A stretch of DNA of 62,317 bases from Bacillota bacterium (GTDB lineage: Bacteria > Bacillota > Clostridia > Lachnospirales > Anaerotignaceae), in NCBI GenBank assembly GCA_017534115.1, contig JAFWDD010000068.1, forward strand, positions 1 to 62,317, read 5' to 3'. The notes beneath the pieces were generated by a model. The model was not told the DNA's origin. It saw only the letters and a program-made list of their open reading frames with translations, and did not search any database. Below, one piece after another: positions 36,279 through 45,017 of the stretch. Made by a program: the position numbers and the translations under genes. The first letter of the stretch is position 1; the number at the start of each line of letters is the position of its first letter.

Positions 36279-37670
36279 TTATTCGGTGATAACCTTTATA
36301 CCCTTTGAAAAGTCAAAGCCCGTTATCTCCAGATTGCGGCGCAGAGCCTCTTTCAGGATCTCAATATGCTCAATTTCTATTACTGTTCCCGGGATGAGAA
36401 CAGGTATTCCGGGAGGATAAATGCTGACAAAATCGGCGGAAATCCTGCCTTGACATTTCTCCGGCAAAATAAATTCGCTTTTGGAGAAGAAAGCTTCCCT
36501 CATTGAGATTTTTTCATTCCGCTTTATGGGACTTATTTTGAGTTCCGCGTCAGAAATATCCGATACATCAGCTTCCTTAAGCGCGCGGAAAAGCCTTTCG
36601 AAGCCTTCGGCCGTATCCAGAAGGGAAGTCATAAGTATGGCGTGGTTAAAGCAGACTGCTTCCGCCTGTATTTTGTTTTTTGTGAGAATTTCTCCTGTTT
36701 TTTTGCCGGAAAGGGAAGTTTTCTTTCCGCAAATTATAAGTTTGCCCATGTCGTAATCAAAAATTTCGTCAGGGTAATCTTCTTTTTCCAGAAGTTTTAT
36801 ATTTATAAAATCTTTACATCCTTTTCTGAAGGATATAAGGTTTTCAATGTATTTTTTCCATTGCTCCCCGGATTCTTCCTCCATAAACGAAAGTCCTTTT
36901 TCCGCAGCTCCCATAAGGATGTAAGAAGGACTGGAGCTCTGGGTCATTGTCATGAGAGACGCTATAATATCACGGTTTATCAAATCGCCCTGAATGCTGA
37001 GAAGTCCTGTCTGGGTAGGAAACGGCAGTGTTTTGTGCAGTCCGTGGATAACAATGTCCGCGCCCTGGGACAAAGCGGTTTCGGGGAAAATATCAGACAG
37101 GAAAAAATGGGCCCCGTGAGCCTCGTCTACAACGAGCGGAATGGCTTTTTCATGGCATATTTCCGCAATGGTCCTTATGTCCGAAGTGATTCCCTCATAT
37201 GTGGGACTGACGATAAAAACTCCCTTTAAATCGGGGTTTTCGGCAATGGTTTTCCGCACGGTCTCAGGCTTTACAGATCCGAAAACGGACAGTGGAGCCA
37301 TATATTCCGGCTCCATGAAAACAGGCTCCGCTCCGGAAATCAGAAGCGCCGAATACACGCTTTTGTGGCAGTTGGCGCTGACGGCGATTTTTCCGCCGCT
37401 GCCGCAGAGGGCGAATAAAGCCGCGTGAACGCATGAGGTGGCTCCGTTTACGGAAAGAAAGCTTTCCTTCGCTCCGAATAATCCTGCCAACCGCTGATTC
37501 AGCTCCTTCAATATTCCTGTTGGGTTGTTCAGATTGTCGAATCCGTCAATCTCCGTAATATCCATATTTAAAAAGGGCACTTGTGAGAAATTTCTCTTGT
37601 GCCCGGGCATATGGAATGGATATATGTCTTCTTTTGAATAGTTCTGTAAAATTTCAAAAAGATGCTTCAT
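36279..37670 (-). CDS. Orn/Lys/Arg decarboxylase family protein (PLP-dependent)
   Basis: This 463-aa fold-type I PLP enzyme has FHMPGHKRNF near residue 20, SVNGATSCVHAAL (PLP-phosphate), VDEAHGAHF (Asp to pyridine N) and the Schiff-base Lys in HGLHKTLPFPTQTG near residue 217. It is shorter than the ~750-aa inducible decarboxylases and resembles Bacillus SpeA/YaaO. The substrate (Arg or Lys) is not decidable. It overlaps rsmI by 4 bases. In Bacillus the same family (yaaO) sits in front of tmk; here it is at the other end of the same gene block. Confidence 0.88.
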   Translation of the reverse strand: MKHLFEILQNYSKEDIYPFHMPGHKRNFSQVPFLNMDITEIDGFDNLNNPTGILKELNQRLAGLFGAKESFLSVNGATSCVHAALFALCGSGGKIAVSANCHKSVYSALLISGAEPVFMEPEYMAPLSVFGSVKPETVRKTIAENPDLKGVFIVSPTYEGITSDIRTIAEICHEKAIPLVVDEAHGAHFFLSDIFPETALSQGADIVIHGLHKTLPFPTQTGLLSIQGDLINRDIIASLMTMTQSSSPSYILMGAAEKGLSFMEEESGEQWKKYIENLISFRKGCKDFINIKLLEKEDYPDEIFDYDMGKLIICGKKTSLSGKKTGEILTKNKIQAEAVCFNHAILMTSLLDTAEGFERLFRALKEADVSDISDAELKISPIKRNEKISMREAFFSKSEFILPEKCQGRISADFVSIYPPGIPVLIPGTVIEIEHIEILKEALRRNLEITGFDFSKGIKVITE

Positions 37671-38506
37671 TTTTTCAGCTCCGAATAAATATCTCTTTTG
37701 GTAAGTCCTCTGTCCTTTGCCACAAGCTTCATGGCTTCCTTCTCGCTCATTCCCTGAGAGGTATACATTTCCATGTGTTCTTCCAATGACATGGCTTCGA
37801 ATTTTTTCGTTTCCTCTTCCTTGAGAGCCTCGGCGGAAAAGCCTTCGATTACGATAACGAATTCTCCTCTGGGAGCGTTTTCGCTGTAAAATTCGTAAAG
37901 TTTGCCCAAGGTTCCGCGTTTTACTTCCTCGTGGATCTTGGTTATTTCCCGCACACAGGCCGCATTTCTGTCACCCAAAGCCTTCTGAAGCTCCGAAAGT
38001 GTCTGGGTAAGCCTGTGGGGCGCTTCATAAAATATAACGGTGCGAAGCTCTCGTTTTAAAGACTCCAGCACCTGGTTTTTTTCTTTTTTGTTTGAGGGCA
38101 GAAAACCCTCGAATATAAATCTCCGTCCGGAAAATCCCGAAAGCACCAGAGCCGACACAAAAGCCGTAGGTCCGGGAACCGTGGTAACGGGAATTCCTTT
38201 TTCTATGCACAGAGCGGCCAGATCCTCTCCGGGGTCGGAAATTCCCGGCATTCCGGCGTCTGTCACAAGAGCAATGTTTTTGCCTTCCTCCAGAAGGGAT
38301 ATAAGGTATTCGCCCTTGGACTTCCTGTTGTGCTCGTGATAGCTGGTCATAGGGGTTTTTATTCCGAAATGGTTCAGAATGTTCAGGCTGTGCCTTGTGT
38401 CCTCGGCGGCAATAAGGTCAGCAGAGCTTAAAATCTCCACGGCTCTTGGGGAAAGGTCGTTCAGATTCCCTATGGGCGTACCGCATAAATATAATGTTCC
38501 GGCCAT
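37667..38506 (-). CDS. rsmI: 16S rRNA 2'-O-ribose C1402 methyltransferase RsmI
   Basis: This 279-aa protein is a tetrapyrrole-methylase fold with GTLYLCGTPIGNLNDLSPRA at the start, AAEDTRHSLNILNHFGI, SYHEHN, VTDAGMPGISDPG (SAM loop) and APHRLTQTL. It methylates 16S C1402. The ATG at 38506 sits behind AAGGAGGAAAAGTCA; the frame start at 38527 lies upstream of this RBS and overlaps trmN6 by 8 bases. The C-terminal region (GLTKRDIYSELKK) is normal. Confidence 0.95.
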   Translation of the reverse strand: MAGTLYLCGTPIGNLNDLSPRAVEILSSADLIAAEDTRHSLNILNHFGIKTPMTSYHEHNRKSKGEYLISLLEEGKNIALVTDAGMPGISDPGEDLAALCIEKGIPVTTVPGPTAFVSALVLSGFSGRRFIFEGFLPSNKKEKNQVLESLKRELRTVIFYEAPHRLTQTLSELQKALGDRNAACVREITKIHEEVKRGTLGKLYEFYSENAPRGEFVIVIEGFSAEALKEEETKKFEAMSLEEHMEMYTSQGMSEKEAMKLVAKDRGLTKRDIYSELKK

Positions 38507-38519
38507 TGACTTTTCCTCC

Positions 38520-39272
38520 TTATTCATTGTAAAGCCTGAGGATCTCCTCTGTGTAGGACTGGTCCTTATTGTATACTACGAGGGGTTCGGGAACCTTGAT
38601 TCCAGGGTGTCCGCCTTTTTTGCCCTCGACTAAAAGCATGGTAGGGGCCTTGTTGGCGTATGGCTGGACAAATCTGAGGACCTTGGGCTCGATACCGTAC
38701 TGCCTCATAAGGCATAAAATATCGGTGATCCGTCCCGGTCTGTGTATCATGTAAAATCTTCCGCAGGGCTTCAGATACATTTCTGCGCACTTTATGACAT
38801 CCTCAAGGGTGCAGAGTATCTCGTGCTTTGCCACAGCCATTTTATAGGACTGGTTATGAAGTCCGCTGTCAGGATCCGCATATGGCGGATTGCAGGTTAT
38901 AACGCTTATGGAGTCGGGAAGGAAAAACTTTGAAAGGTCTTTGATGTCGCCCTCATAAATGGTGATTTTGTCCTCAAGCCCGTTGAGCTTAACGGAACGA
39001 GCGGCTCTTTCGGCGGCATCGGGCTGTATTTCCACACCGTAAAACAGGGAAGCCTTTGTTTTGGCTTCCATAAGTATGGGAATAACTCCGCTTCCTGTGC
39101 AGAGATCCAGCACGGTCTCGTTTCTCTTCCCCTTGGCGAAGGCTGAAAGCAGAACAGCGTCTATGCCGAAGCAGAACTCTTCCGGATTCTGTATGAGCTT
39201 ATAGCCTTTCCGGTTAAGGTCTTCCAGCCTTTCATTATCTTTTATTTCAACATTATTAATAATCATCTTCAT
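38520..39272 (-). CDS. trmN6: tRNA1(Val) (adenine(37)-N6)-methyltransferase-like (TrmN6/YabB)
   Basis: This 250-aa protein has SAM motif I, VLDLCTGSGVIPILM, and the amino-methyltransferase motif NPPY near residue 128. The family makes m6A37 in tRNA-Val; Bacillus YabB is the homologue in the same genomic position. The 3' end is just 13 bases from the rsmI start. It overlaps ricT by 17 bases. Confidence 0.9.
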   Translation of the reverse strand: MKMIINNVEIKDNERLEDLNRKGYKLIQNPEEFCFGIDAVLLSAFAKGKRNETVLDLCTGSGVIPILMEAKTKASLFYGVEIQPDAAERAARSVKLNGLEDKITIYEGDIKDLSKFFLPDSISVITCNPPYADPDSGLHNQSYKMAVAKHEILCTLEDVIKCAEMYLKPCGRFYMIHRPGRITDILCLMRQYGIEPKVLRFVQPYANKAPTMLLVEGKKGGHPGIKVPEPLVVYNKDQSYTEEILRLYNE

Positions 39273-40134
39273 AACTAAGGTCAGGCTCGGGAATATCTTT
39301 TGCCTTTTTGCCTTTTTTGCGCTTAATAACTTTTATTTCTGAAATGGGATACACCTTTATGGTAGGCGCGTCGTTGGGATTTTTCTTGACTGCGGCCTTT
39401 ACCTGCTGCATGAGAACGTTTGTGGAAAGGATTTCTCCTGTTCCGTCCTCGGATTTGATGGTGTCTCCCACATTGGGCATATTTTTGTTCAGCTCCTCGT
39501 ATACGTCTTCCTCGTATTTGAGACAGCACATGAGCCTTCCGCAGACTCCCGATATTTTTGTGGGATTCAGGGAAAGATTCTGTTCCTTCGCCATTTTGAT
39601 CGAAACGGGATGGAAATCCCCTAAAAATGTGGAACAGCAGAGGCTCCGTCCGCATATACCGATGCAGTTGAGCATTTTTGCCTCGTCGCGGACGCCGATC
39701 TGGCGCAGCTCGATTCTGGTTTTGAATATGGCGGCGAGGTCTTTTACAAGCTCGCGGAAATCCACTCTTCCGTCGGATGTGAAATAGAATATGAGCTTGT
39801 TTCTGTCGAAGGTCATCTCTGTGTCAATAAGCTTCATGTCCATATTCTTTTCCGCTATTTTCTTAAGGCATATCTCGAATGCCTCTTTTTCCTTTATTTT
39901 GTTGCTGGCATAGATGTCGTCGTCCTTGGGTGTAGCTACCCTTATGACGGTTTTCAGGGGAGACACAAGGTTGTTTTCGTTCACAGCCTTGTTCCCGTGG
40001 ACCACTGTGCCGTATTCTATTCCTCTTACTGTTTCGACTATTACATGAGCGCCGGATTCAATTTTTTCCTTGCCGGGGTCGAAATAATATATCTTTCCGG
40101 CTTTTTTGAATCTTACTCCTACAACTTCTGTCAT
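39256..40134 (-). CDS. ricT: PSP1-domain protein RicT (YaaT)
   Basis: This 292-aa protein is the PSP1/RicT family. Its signature is the Cys-rich run CIGICGRSLCCS and SGVCGRLMCC near residues 154-200; with RicA and RicF these bind [4Fe-4S] clusters. RicT supports RNase Y-dependent mRNA processing and sporulation/competence phosphorelay in Bacillus. The protein ends in a Lys-rich tail (VIKRKKGKKAKD). It overlaps holB by 4 bases and trmN6 by 17, showing a tight operon. ricA and ricF are not in the window. Confidence 0.93.
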   Translation of the reverse strand: MTEVVGVRFKKAGKIYYFDPGKEKIESGAHVIVETVRGIEYGTVVHGNKAVNENNLVSPLKTVIRVATPKDDDIYASNKIKEKEAFEICLKKIAEKNMDMKLIDTEMTFDRNKLIFYFTSDGRVDFRELVKDLAAIFKTRIELRQIGVRDEAKMLNCIGICGRSLCCSTFLGDFHPVSIKMAKEQNLSLNPTKISGVCGRLMCCLKYEEDVYEELNKNMPNVGDTIKSEDGTGEILSTNVLMQQVKAAVKKNPNDAPTIKVYPISEIKVIKRKKGKKAKDIPEPDLSYEDDY

Positions 40135-41126
40135 GTTGTTTTCTCCTTTATTTTCATGAGCATAAGCTCAACGCAAAGATTGAAATTCACGTTTGAGGCA
40201 AGCTCCTTTTTTGCTTTTAAGACAGCTTCAAGCTTGTCGGATATGTTCTGGGATGTCTCCTTTCTGGCTTCCGCTGTAAGGAAATCCGCTTTATCCTTCT
40301 GTATTATATAGTCAGTATTGCCAATCAGCTTTATTATCATAAGATCCCTGTAAAACAATGTAAATATATCCAGAAATTCGGGATTCTGCTTGTATTTTTC
40401 CAGTAATGACACATTGCTCGTGAAGGTTGTGATGTCCGAGGTCCTCGCTGAGGCCAGAATATCAAAAACAAGCTGGTGCATTTCGGAAAACTCTTCCGAT
40501 GATGAAAGCTTGACCGCCTCGCCGATGCTTCCTCTGGCGTATTCCCCGTAAAAGGATGCTTTGTCCTCCGGTATTCCCAGCTTTTCCGCAAGGTATTTTG
40601 AAATCTCCTTTGCGGGAAGCTCTTCCGTTTTCAAAATGACCGAACGGGATAAAACCGTAGGCAGCAGGGCTCTCGCTGAAACAGCGGTCATAATGAAAAC
40701 CACGTATTCCGGAGGCTCTTCCAGTGTTTTCAAAAGGGAGTTCTGAGCCTCAGCCGTAAGGGTATCCGCGTTTTCGATAATGAACACCTTTCGGCTGTAT
40801 TTATATGGCTTTGTAGCAGCCTTCACAAGGACCTGCGTCCTTATGTCATCTATGCCGACAGCTTTCCTTTTGGTGGGCACAACATAAATCACGTCGGGAT
40901 GGTTTCCCGAATCGAATACATTGCAGGATGAGCAGTGAAGGCATGGAATCGATCCGCTTTTGTCCTCGCACTGAATCATTTTGGCGAATATGTTCGCCAG
41001 CAGGGTCTTGCCGGTTCCTGGAGAACCGGTGATTATATATGAATGGGAAATCTGTCCGCTTTTAACAGCGGAACTCATTTTTTCAATAGTGTTTCTGTTC
41101 CCGAAAATGTCCGAGAGGCTATACAT
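40131..41126 (-). CDS. holB: DNA polymerase III delta' subunit (clamp loader)
   Basis: This 331-aa protein is a AAA+ clamp-loader subunit: Walker A-like GSPGTGKTLLA near residue 33, zinc cysteines CLHCSSC near residue 60, and the SRC-like stretch LPTVLSRSVIL near 158. It helps load the beta clamp. It overlaps tmk by 8 bases and ricT by 4. It is the tmk-holB neighbour typical of Firmicutes, although yaaQ (darA) and yaaR, which sit between them in Bacillus, are missing. Confidence 0.93.
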   Translation of the reverse strand: MYSLSDIFGNRNTIEKMSSAVKSGQISHSYIITGSPGTGKTLLANIFAKMIQCEDKSGSIPCLHCSSCNVFDSGNHPDVIYVVPTKRKAVGIDDIRTQVLVKAATKPYKYSRKVFIIENADTLTAEAQNSLLKTLEEPPEYVVFIMTAVSARALLPTVLSRSVILKTEELPAKEISKYLAEKLGIPEDKASFYGEYARGSIGEAVKLSSSEEFSEMHQLVFDILASARTSDITTFTSNVSLLEKYKQNPEFLDIFTLFYRDLMIIKLIGNTDYIIQKDKADFLTAEARKETSQNISDKLEAVLKAKKELASNVNFNLCVELMLMKIKEKTT

Positions 41127-41745
41127 TGAAAATCAGATCCAATCTATTTTTTATGTCCTCAAAAACTTTGTCAACATCCTGTGCGGCGTCTACGCAGAAT
41201 ACTCTTTCCGGATATTTTTCTGCTACATATTTATATCCGTTGTAAACATTCTGGTGGAATTCCAGCTTTTCTGCCTCGATCATGTCGGGCTCCTCATTCA
41301 TAAGGCTTTTCCGCCTGAAGCTTCTTTCGGGAGTTATGTCCAGATAAATGGTAAGGTCCGGAGAAACGCCCGCAGTGGCGTAGCTGTTTATATCCTCAAT
41401 GGCCTTAACGGAAATTCCTCGTCCGAAGCCCTGGTATGCGATGGAAGAATCCAGAAATCTGTCGCAGACAACGATCCGGCCTCTTTGAAGTGCAGGCACA
41501 ATGACCTCATCCACAAGCTGAGCCCGGGACGCGGCGTAAAGAAGCACTTCTGTCATGTTGGCCATTTCAATATTTTTCTTGTCCAGAATGATACTGCGTA
41601 TTTGTTCGCTTATGGAAGTGCCTCCCGGCTCCCTTATCATGAGAGGAGAAAGGCCTTTATCCTTCAGATACTTTTCGATAAGACTTACCTGTGTGCTTTT
41701 TCCGGCTCCGTCGCCGCCTTCCACAGTAATAAAAATGCCTTTCAT
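41119..41745 (-). CDS. tmk: Thymidylate kinase
   Basis: This 208-aa P-loop kinase has EGGDGAGKST near residue 8, IREPGGTS, and the DRFLDSSIAYQG motif near 95. It converts dTMP to dTDP. It heads the operon tmk-holB-ricT-trmN6-rsmI-decarboxylase. RBS GGGAGGTAAA. The upstream gap to the divergent plus-strand gene is ~110 bases and must hold both promoters. Confidence 0.97.
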   Translation of the reverse strand: MKGIFITVEGGDGAGKSTQVSLIEKYLKDKGLSPLMIREPGGTSISEQIRSIILDKKNIEMANMTEVLLYAASRAQLVDEVIVPALQRGRIVVCDRFLDSSIAYQGFGRGISVKAIEDINSYATAGVSPDLTIYLDITPERSFRRKSLMNEEPDMIEAEKLEFHQNVYNGYKYVAEKYPERVFCVDAAQDVDKVFEDIKNRLDLIFNV

Positions 41746-41856
41746 AATAATTTACCTCCCTCAATGTTTTACTTTTAAAGTATATCATAAATACCGATAT
41801 AGTGGTAATAATTTTTTTGGAAGCCGAATAGTTTCATAAAAAGAAGGAGTGAGGCT

Positions 41857-42987
41857 ATGAAAGACTTTTATTCGGCGTTTACAGCGGAGTATGGGAGAGT
41901 GAGTTTTTTTCATTCGGAAAAGGGCGTTCTCTATGAAGAGATAAGAGGAAAAACATTCGAGAAAAACGCCATAAGCATAAATTCCTCCGGCAGATTCTGC
42001 GTGTGCGCGGGTGATGAGATTTTTGTATTCGCCGAGGAAACGGACGGCAGTCTGGATTTCTTCAGAAAAACGGGAGGTTTGTGGAAGAAGCAGACGTTAA
42101 TCGAAAGAGGCTTTCCGCCGGACGCGCAGTTCAAAGTGTTTTTCGCAGGCGGCAGACTGATAATGCTTCTGGGAAACGGTAAAAACGTTATGATGTCCGA
42201 ATTCAGGGACGGAATCTGGGGAAAACCGGTCAATACAGGCGAGGGTGAATGTTTTCATCTGTGCGGAGTGTCGGAAGGAAGCTTTTCCATTGCTCTCAGG
42301 GATAAGGTCGGAAATATATACCTTAAGGAAGTGAGCAGGCAGGGAAAGGAGAGAGTGCTTTTTCTTAAAAATGCGGATAAAATCGTTGATATTTCCTTCC
42401 TGAACTGTGAAGACGGACTGTACTGCGCCTACATAATGAAATCCATGTTTTCCATGCGTATCTGGTTCAGGATCCAGGGCGGAAACGCAAAGGAAATATT
42501 CGTCTGGGAAGGCGTTTACGCCGATAAGGTCTTAGTCTTGAGGAGAAAGGAAACCATATATGTGCTCTGGACCATGGGAGATATTTATATGTTCTCTGAA
42601 TATGATGAAGAAAGGCATGAGTTCAGGGAAGGCGGAAGCGGTAAAGCCGTATTCGGCGGACGAGCGGAAAAAGCGTATTTCACTGATTTATCCGGAGATT
42701 TCGACTTTGAAGCCGATGAAATACTATACGGGAGAGGCAGGATTCCCGATATTTTTGTAAGAGCCGAAGAACCCGAATCGGAAAAGGAAAAAATCCGAAA
42801 AGAGGAATATAAAAAAGACGAAGAAATCCTCCGTCTGTCAAGACTTCTGGAAGAAAGAAGCAGCGAAGTCTTTGCGATCAACGGCTCCATGCGAACCAAA
42901 ACAAAAAACTTGAACAAAAGGATAAAAGAGCTGGAAGCAGAAATAGAACGGCTGAAAAGCGAGAAAGAAGAGGAAAAAGAAGAATAA
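41857..42987 (+). CDS. Hypothetical protein: probable beta-propeller-like domain with C-terminal coiled coil
   Basis: This 376-aa protein has no signal peptide. Residues 1-300 are repeats of short strands with aromatic/Gly ends (GRFCVCAGDEIFVFAEE, GRLIMLLGNGKNVMMSE, ETIYVLWTMGDIYMFSE), suggesting a beta-propeller. Residues ~310-376 are strongly charged with Glu/Lys heptads, a likely coiled coil. I recognise no family. RBS GAAGGAG. It is divergent from tmk and followed by a terminator and a repeat array. Confidence 0.7.
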   Translation: MKDFYSAFTAEYGRVSFFHSEKGVLYEEIRGKTFEKNAISINSSGRFCVCAGDEIFVFAEETDGSLDFFRKTGGLWKKQTLIERGFPPDAQFKVFFAGGRLIMLLGNGKNVMMSEFRDGIWGKPVNTGEGECFHLCGVSEGSFSIALRDKVGNIYLKEVSRQGKERVLFLKNADKIVDISFLNCEDGLYCAYIMKSMFSMRIWFRIQGGNAKEIFVWEGVYADKVLVLRRKETIYVLWTMGDIYMFSEYDEERHEFREGGSGKAVFGGRAEKAYFTDLSGDFDFEADEILYGRGRIPDIFVRAEEPESEKEKIRKEEYKKDEEILRLSRLLEERSSEVFAINGSMRTKTKNLNKRIKELEAEIERLKSEKEEEKEE

Positions 42988-42991
42988 AAAA

Positions 42992-43031
42992 ACCTGCCTT
43001 CATTCTGTGCCTGAAAGCAGGTATATATTTT
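42992..43031 (+). terminator. Rho-independent terminator
   Basis: ACCTGC pairs with GCAGGT across 19 bases, then ATATATTTTTTT. Confidence 0.65.
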
Positions 43032-43065
43032 TTCGAAACGTAAAGCTTTGTAAAAAACTTAAATA

Positions 43066-43605
43066 TAGCCGATTGCTTTCCCTTGCATATTACACAGGGT
43101 CAAGGGGCAAGGCACCCTGTGGGTGCAATGAAGTTTGCTTCGCAAATGAAGGAATGAAGCCGTTCCCTTCGGTCACTAATGAAGCCAGCTTCGCTTAAAT
43201 GATTCGAAAACATGGAGTTTTATGAAGAAATAATATTTAGCCGGTAATTTTCCTTTGCATATTACACAGGGTCAAGGGGCAAGGCACCCTGCGGGTGCAA
43301 TGAAGTTTGCTTCGCAAATGAATGAATGAAGCCGTTCCCTTCGGTCACTAATGAAGCCAGCTTCGCTTAAATAATTCGAAAACATGGAGTTTTATGAAGA
43401 AATAATATTTAGCCGGTAATTTTCCCTTGCATATTACACGGGGTCAAGGGGCGAAGTCCCTTGCGGATTCTTAAGGCAGAGCCTTAAGCGGGTTTTTAGG
43501 GCAGAGCCCTAAACGGGGTTCTTAGGGGCAGCGCCCCTGAGCCCTCGGAGAGCGGGTTTTCAGGGCAGAGCCCTAAATGGGGTTTGGGGCGAAGCCCCAA
43601 GAACA
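43066..43605. repeat. Mosaic repeat array, copy 3, with a 172-bp tandem repeat
   Basis: Three TACAC(A/G)GGGTCAAGG landmarks occur at 43091, 43263 and 43435, exactly 172 bases apart. The first two units hold TTTGCTTCGCAAA, CCGTTCCCTTCGG and CCAGCTTCGCTTAAAT sections and are nearly identical. The third switches into the common GGCAGAGCC / GGGCAGAGCCC / GGGGCAGCGCCCC / GGGGCGAAGCCCC hairpin string. It ends 3 bases before the rho stop codon. It fills the space between converging genes, and no ORF with an RBS was found. Confidence 0.88.
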
Positions 43606-43608
43606 GTC

Positions 43609-44997
43609 TTATTTTCTGGCGAGATACATTTTTCTTATGATATCCACCAGCTCGGAATTGCTCTTGCTCCGCCGGGTAAGGTCTATGAGTTTTTCCGTCA
43701 GCTCCGCGCTGGGCATTTTGGCACCCATGCGCCTAATGGCATAGCTTGCCTCCAGCTCCGGCTTGGTGAGCAGCATCTCGTCATGCCTCGTGCCTGATTT
43801 GTTAATGTCAATAGCAGGGAACGTCCTCCGCTCCGCTATCTTCCTGTCCAGAACCAGCTCCATGTTTCCGGTGCCTTTGAACTCCTCAAAAATAACATCG
43901 TCCATCTTGCTTCCCGTCTCCACCAGAGCAGTGCCCAGAATAGTAAGGCTTCCGCCGTTTTCAATATTCCGCGCCGCGCCGAAAAACTTCTTGGGCATAT
44001 AAAGGGACGCAGGATCCAGACCTCCGGAAAGAGTTCGTCCGCTGTTGGGTATTATAAGATTGTATGCCCTTGCAAGCCTTGTAATGCTGTCCAGTAAAAT
44101 CACACAGTCCTTGCCCTGTTCAACAAGACGTTTAGCGCGCTCCAGAACCATTTCCGCAACACGTTTGTGATGCTCGGGCTGTTCGTCAAAGGTGGAGAAC
44201 ACGATCTCAGCCTTGTCGCTTTCTATTGAGCGCTGAATATCAGTCACTTCTTCGGGTCTCTCGTCAATGAGGAGCACTATTAAATATACATCGGGGTGAT
44301 TTTTCGCAACAGCGTTTGCCAAAGCTTTAAGAAGGGTGGTTTTTCCTGCTTTGGGAGGAGATACGATCATACCTCTCTGACCCTTTCCAATGGGTGCGAT
44401 GAGGTCTGTTATTCTTGCGGAAACGGAGCCGGGTGTTGTCTCCAGCCTGAGCATTTCCGTGGGATAGATGGGTGTAAGACTTTCAAATGCCGGTCGTCTC
44501 GCGGCAGATATGGGGGAGTCGTCATTAACGGTGTTTACATATAAAATAGCGTCGAATTTCTCGCCTTCTCTTGCGGGCCGCACAATGCCTTTAATGCAGT
44601 CGCCCGTCTTGAGATTGAACCGCCTTATCTGGGTAGGCGAAAGATATATGTCATTGGTTCCGGGAAGGAAATTCTCCGCCCTGAGGAATCCGAATCCATC
44701 GGGCATTACCTCTAAAATACCTTCTTTAACGACCTGATTCTCGCGGTTTTTAGGGCTTTCCTTTCCGCTTTCCGGCTCTTCAGCAGAAGAAGGAATTTCG
44801 TAATGAACTTCCTTCTCCTCATAAGCGCTTTTTTCGGCCGGTTTATTGTTTTCCGGTTCATCATCCGGGGATTTTTGCATCTCCCGGATTTTTTCTATAA
44901 GAGCCTGTTTTTTGTATGAACTAATGCTTTTTATGTTGAGCTCCTTTGCGATTTGCCGTAAATCGCTTAAATTTTTTTCTTCCAGATTTATATTCAT
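43609..44997 (-). CDS. rho: Transcription termination factor Rho
   Basis: This 462-aa protein has an N-terminal helical Rho_N domain ([17 protein letters not shown]), an acidic/polar insert, the OB-fold RNA-binding domain ([25 protein letters not shown]), and the RecA-like ATPase. The ATPase has Walker [11 protein letters not shown] near residue 209 and Walker B VILLDSIT, plus a C-terminal YLARK end. It unwinds and releases RNA as a hexamer. RBS GGAGGAATT. It lies downstream of the LysM gene (~20 bases after it) in a probable operon; the repeat array abuts its 3' end. Confidence 0.97.
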   Translation of the reverse strand: MNINLEEKNLSDLRQIAKELNIKSISSYKKQALIEKIREMQKSPDDEPENNKPAEKSAYEEKEVHYEIPSSAEEPESGKESPKNRENQVVKEGILEVMPDGFGFLRAENFLPGTNDIYLSPTQIRRFNLKTGDCIKGIVRPAREGEKFDAILYVNTVNDDSPISAARRPAFESLTPIYPTEMLRLETTPGSVSARITDLIAPIGKGQRGMIVSPPKAGKTTLLKALANAVAKNHPDVYLIVLLIDERPEEVTDIQRSIESDKAEIVFSTFDEQPEHHKRVAEMVLERAKRLVEQGKDCVILLDSITRLARAYNLIIPNSGRTLSGGLDPASLYMPKKFFGAARNIENGGSLTILGTALVETGSKMDDVIFEEFKGTGNMELVLDRKIAERRTFPAIDINKSGTRHDEMLLTKPELEASYAIRRMGAKMPSAELTEKLIDLTRRSKSNSELVDIIRKMYLARK

Positions 44998-45017
44998 AAT
45001 TCCTCCGTTTCAGATTT

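Noticed and set aside
43007-43198. 63-codon ORF in the array beside rho
   Set aside because: It is made of repeat sequence and a terminator, with no RBS.
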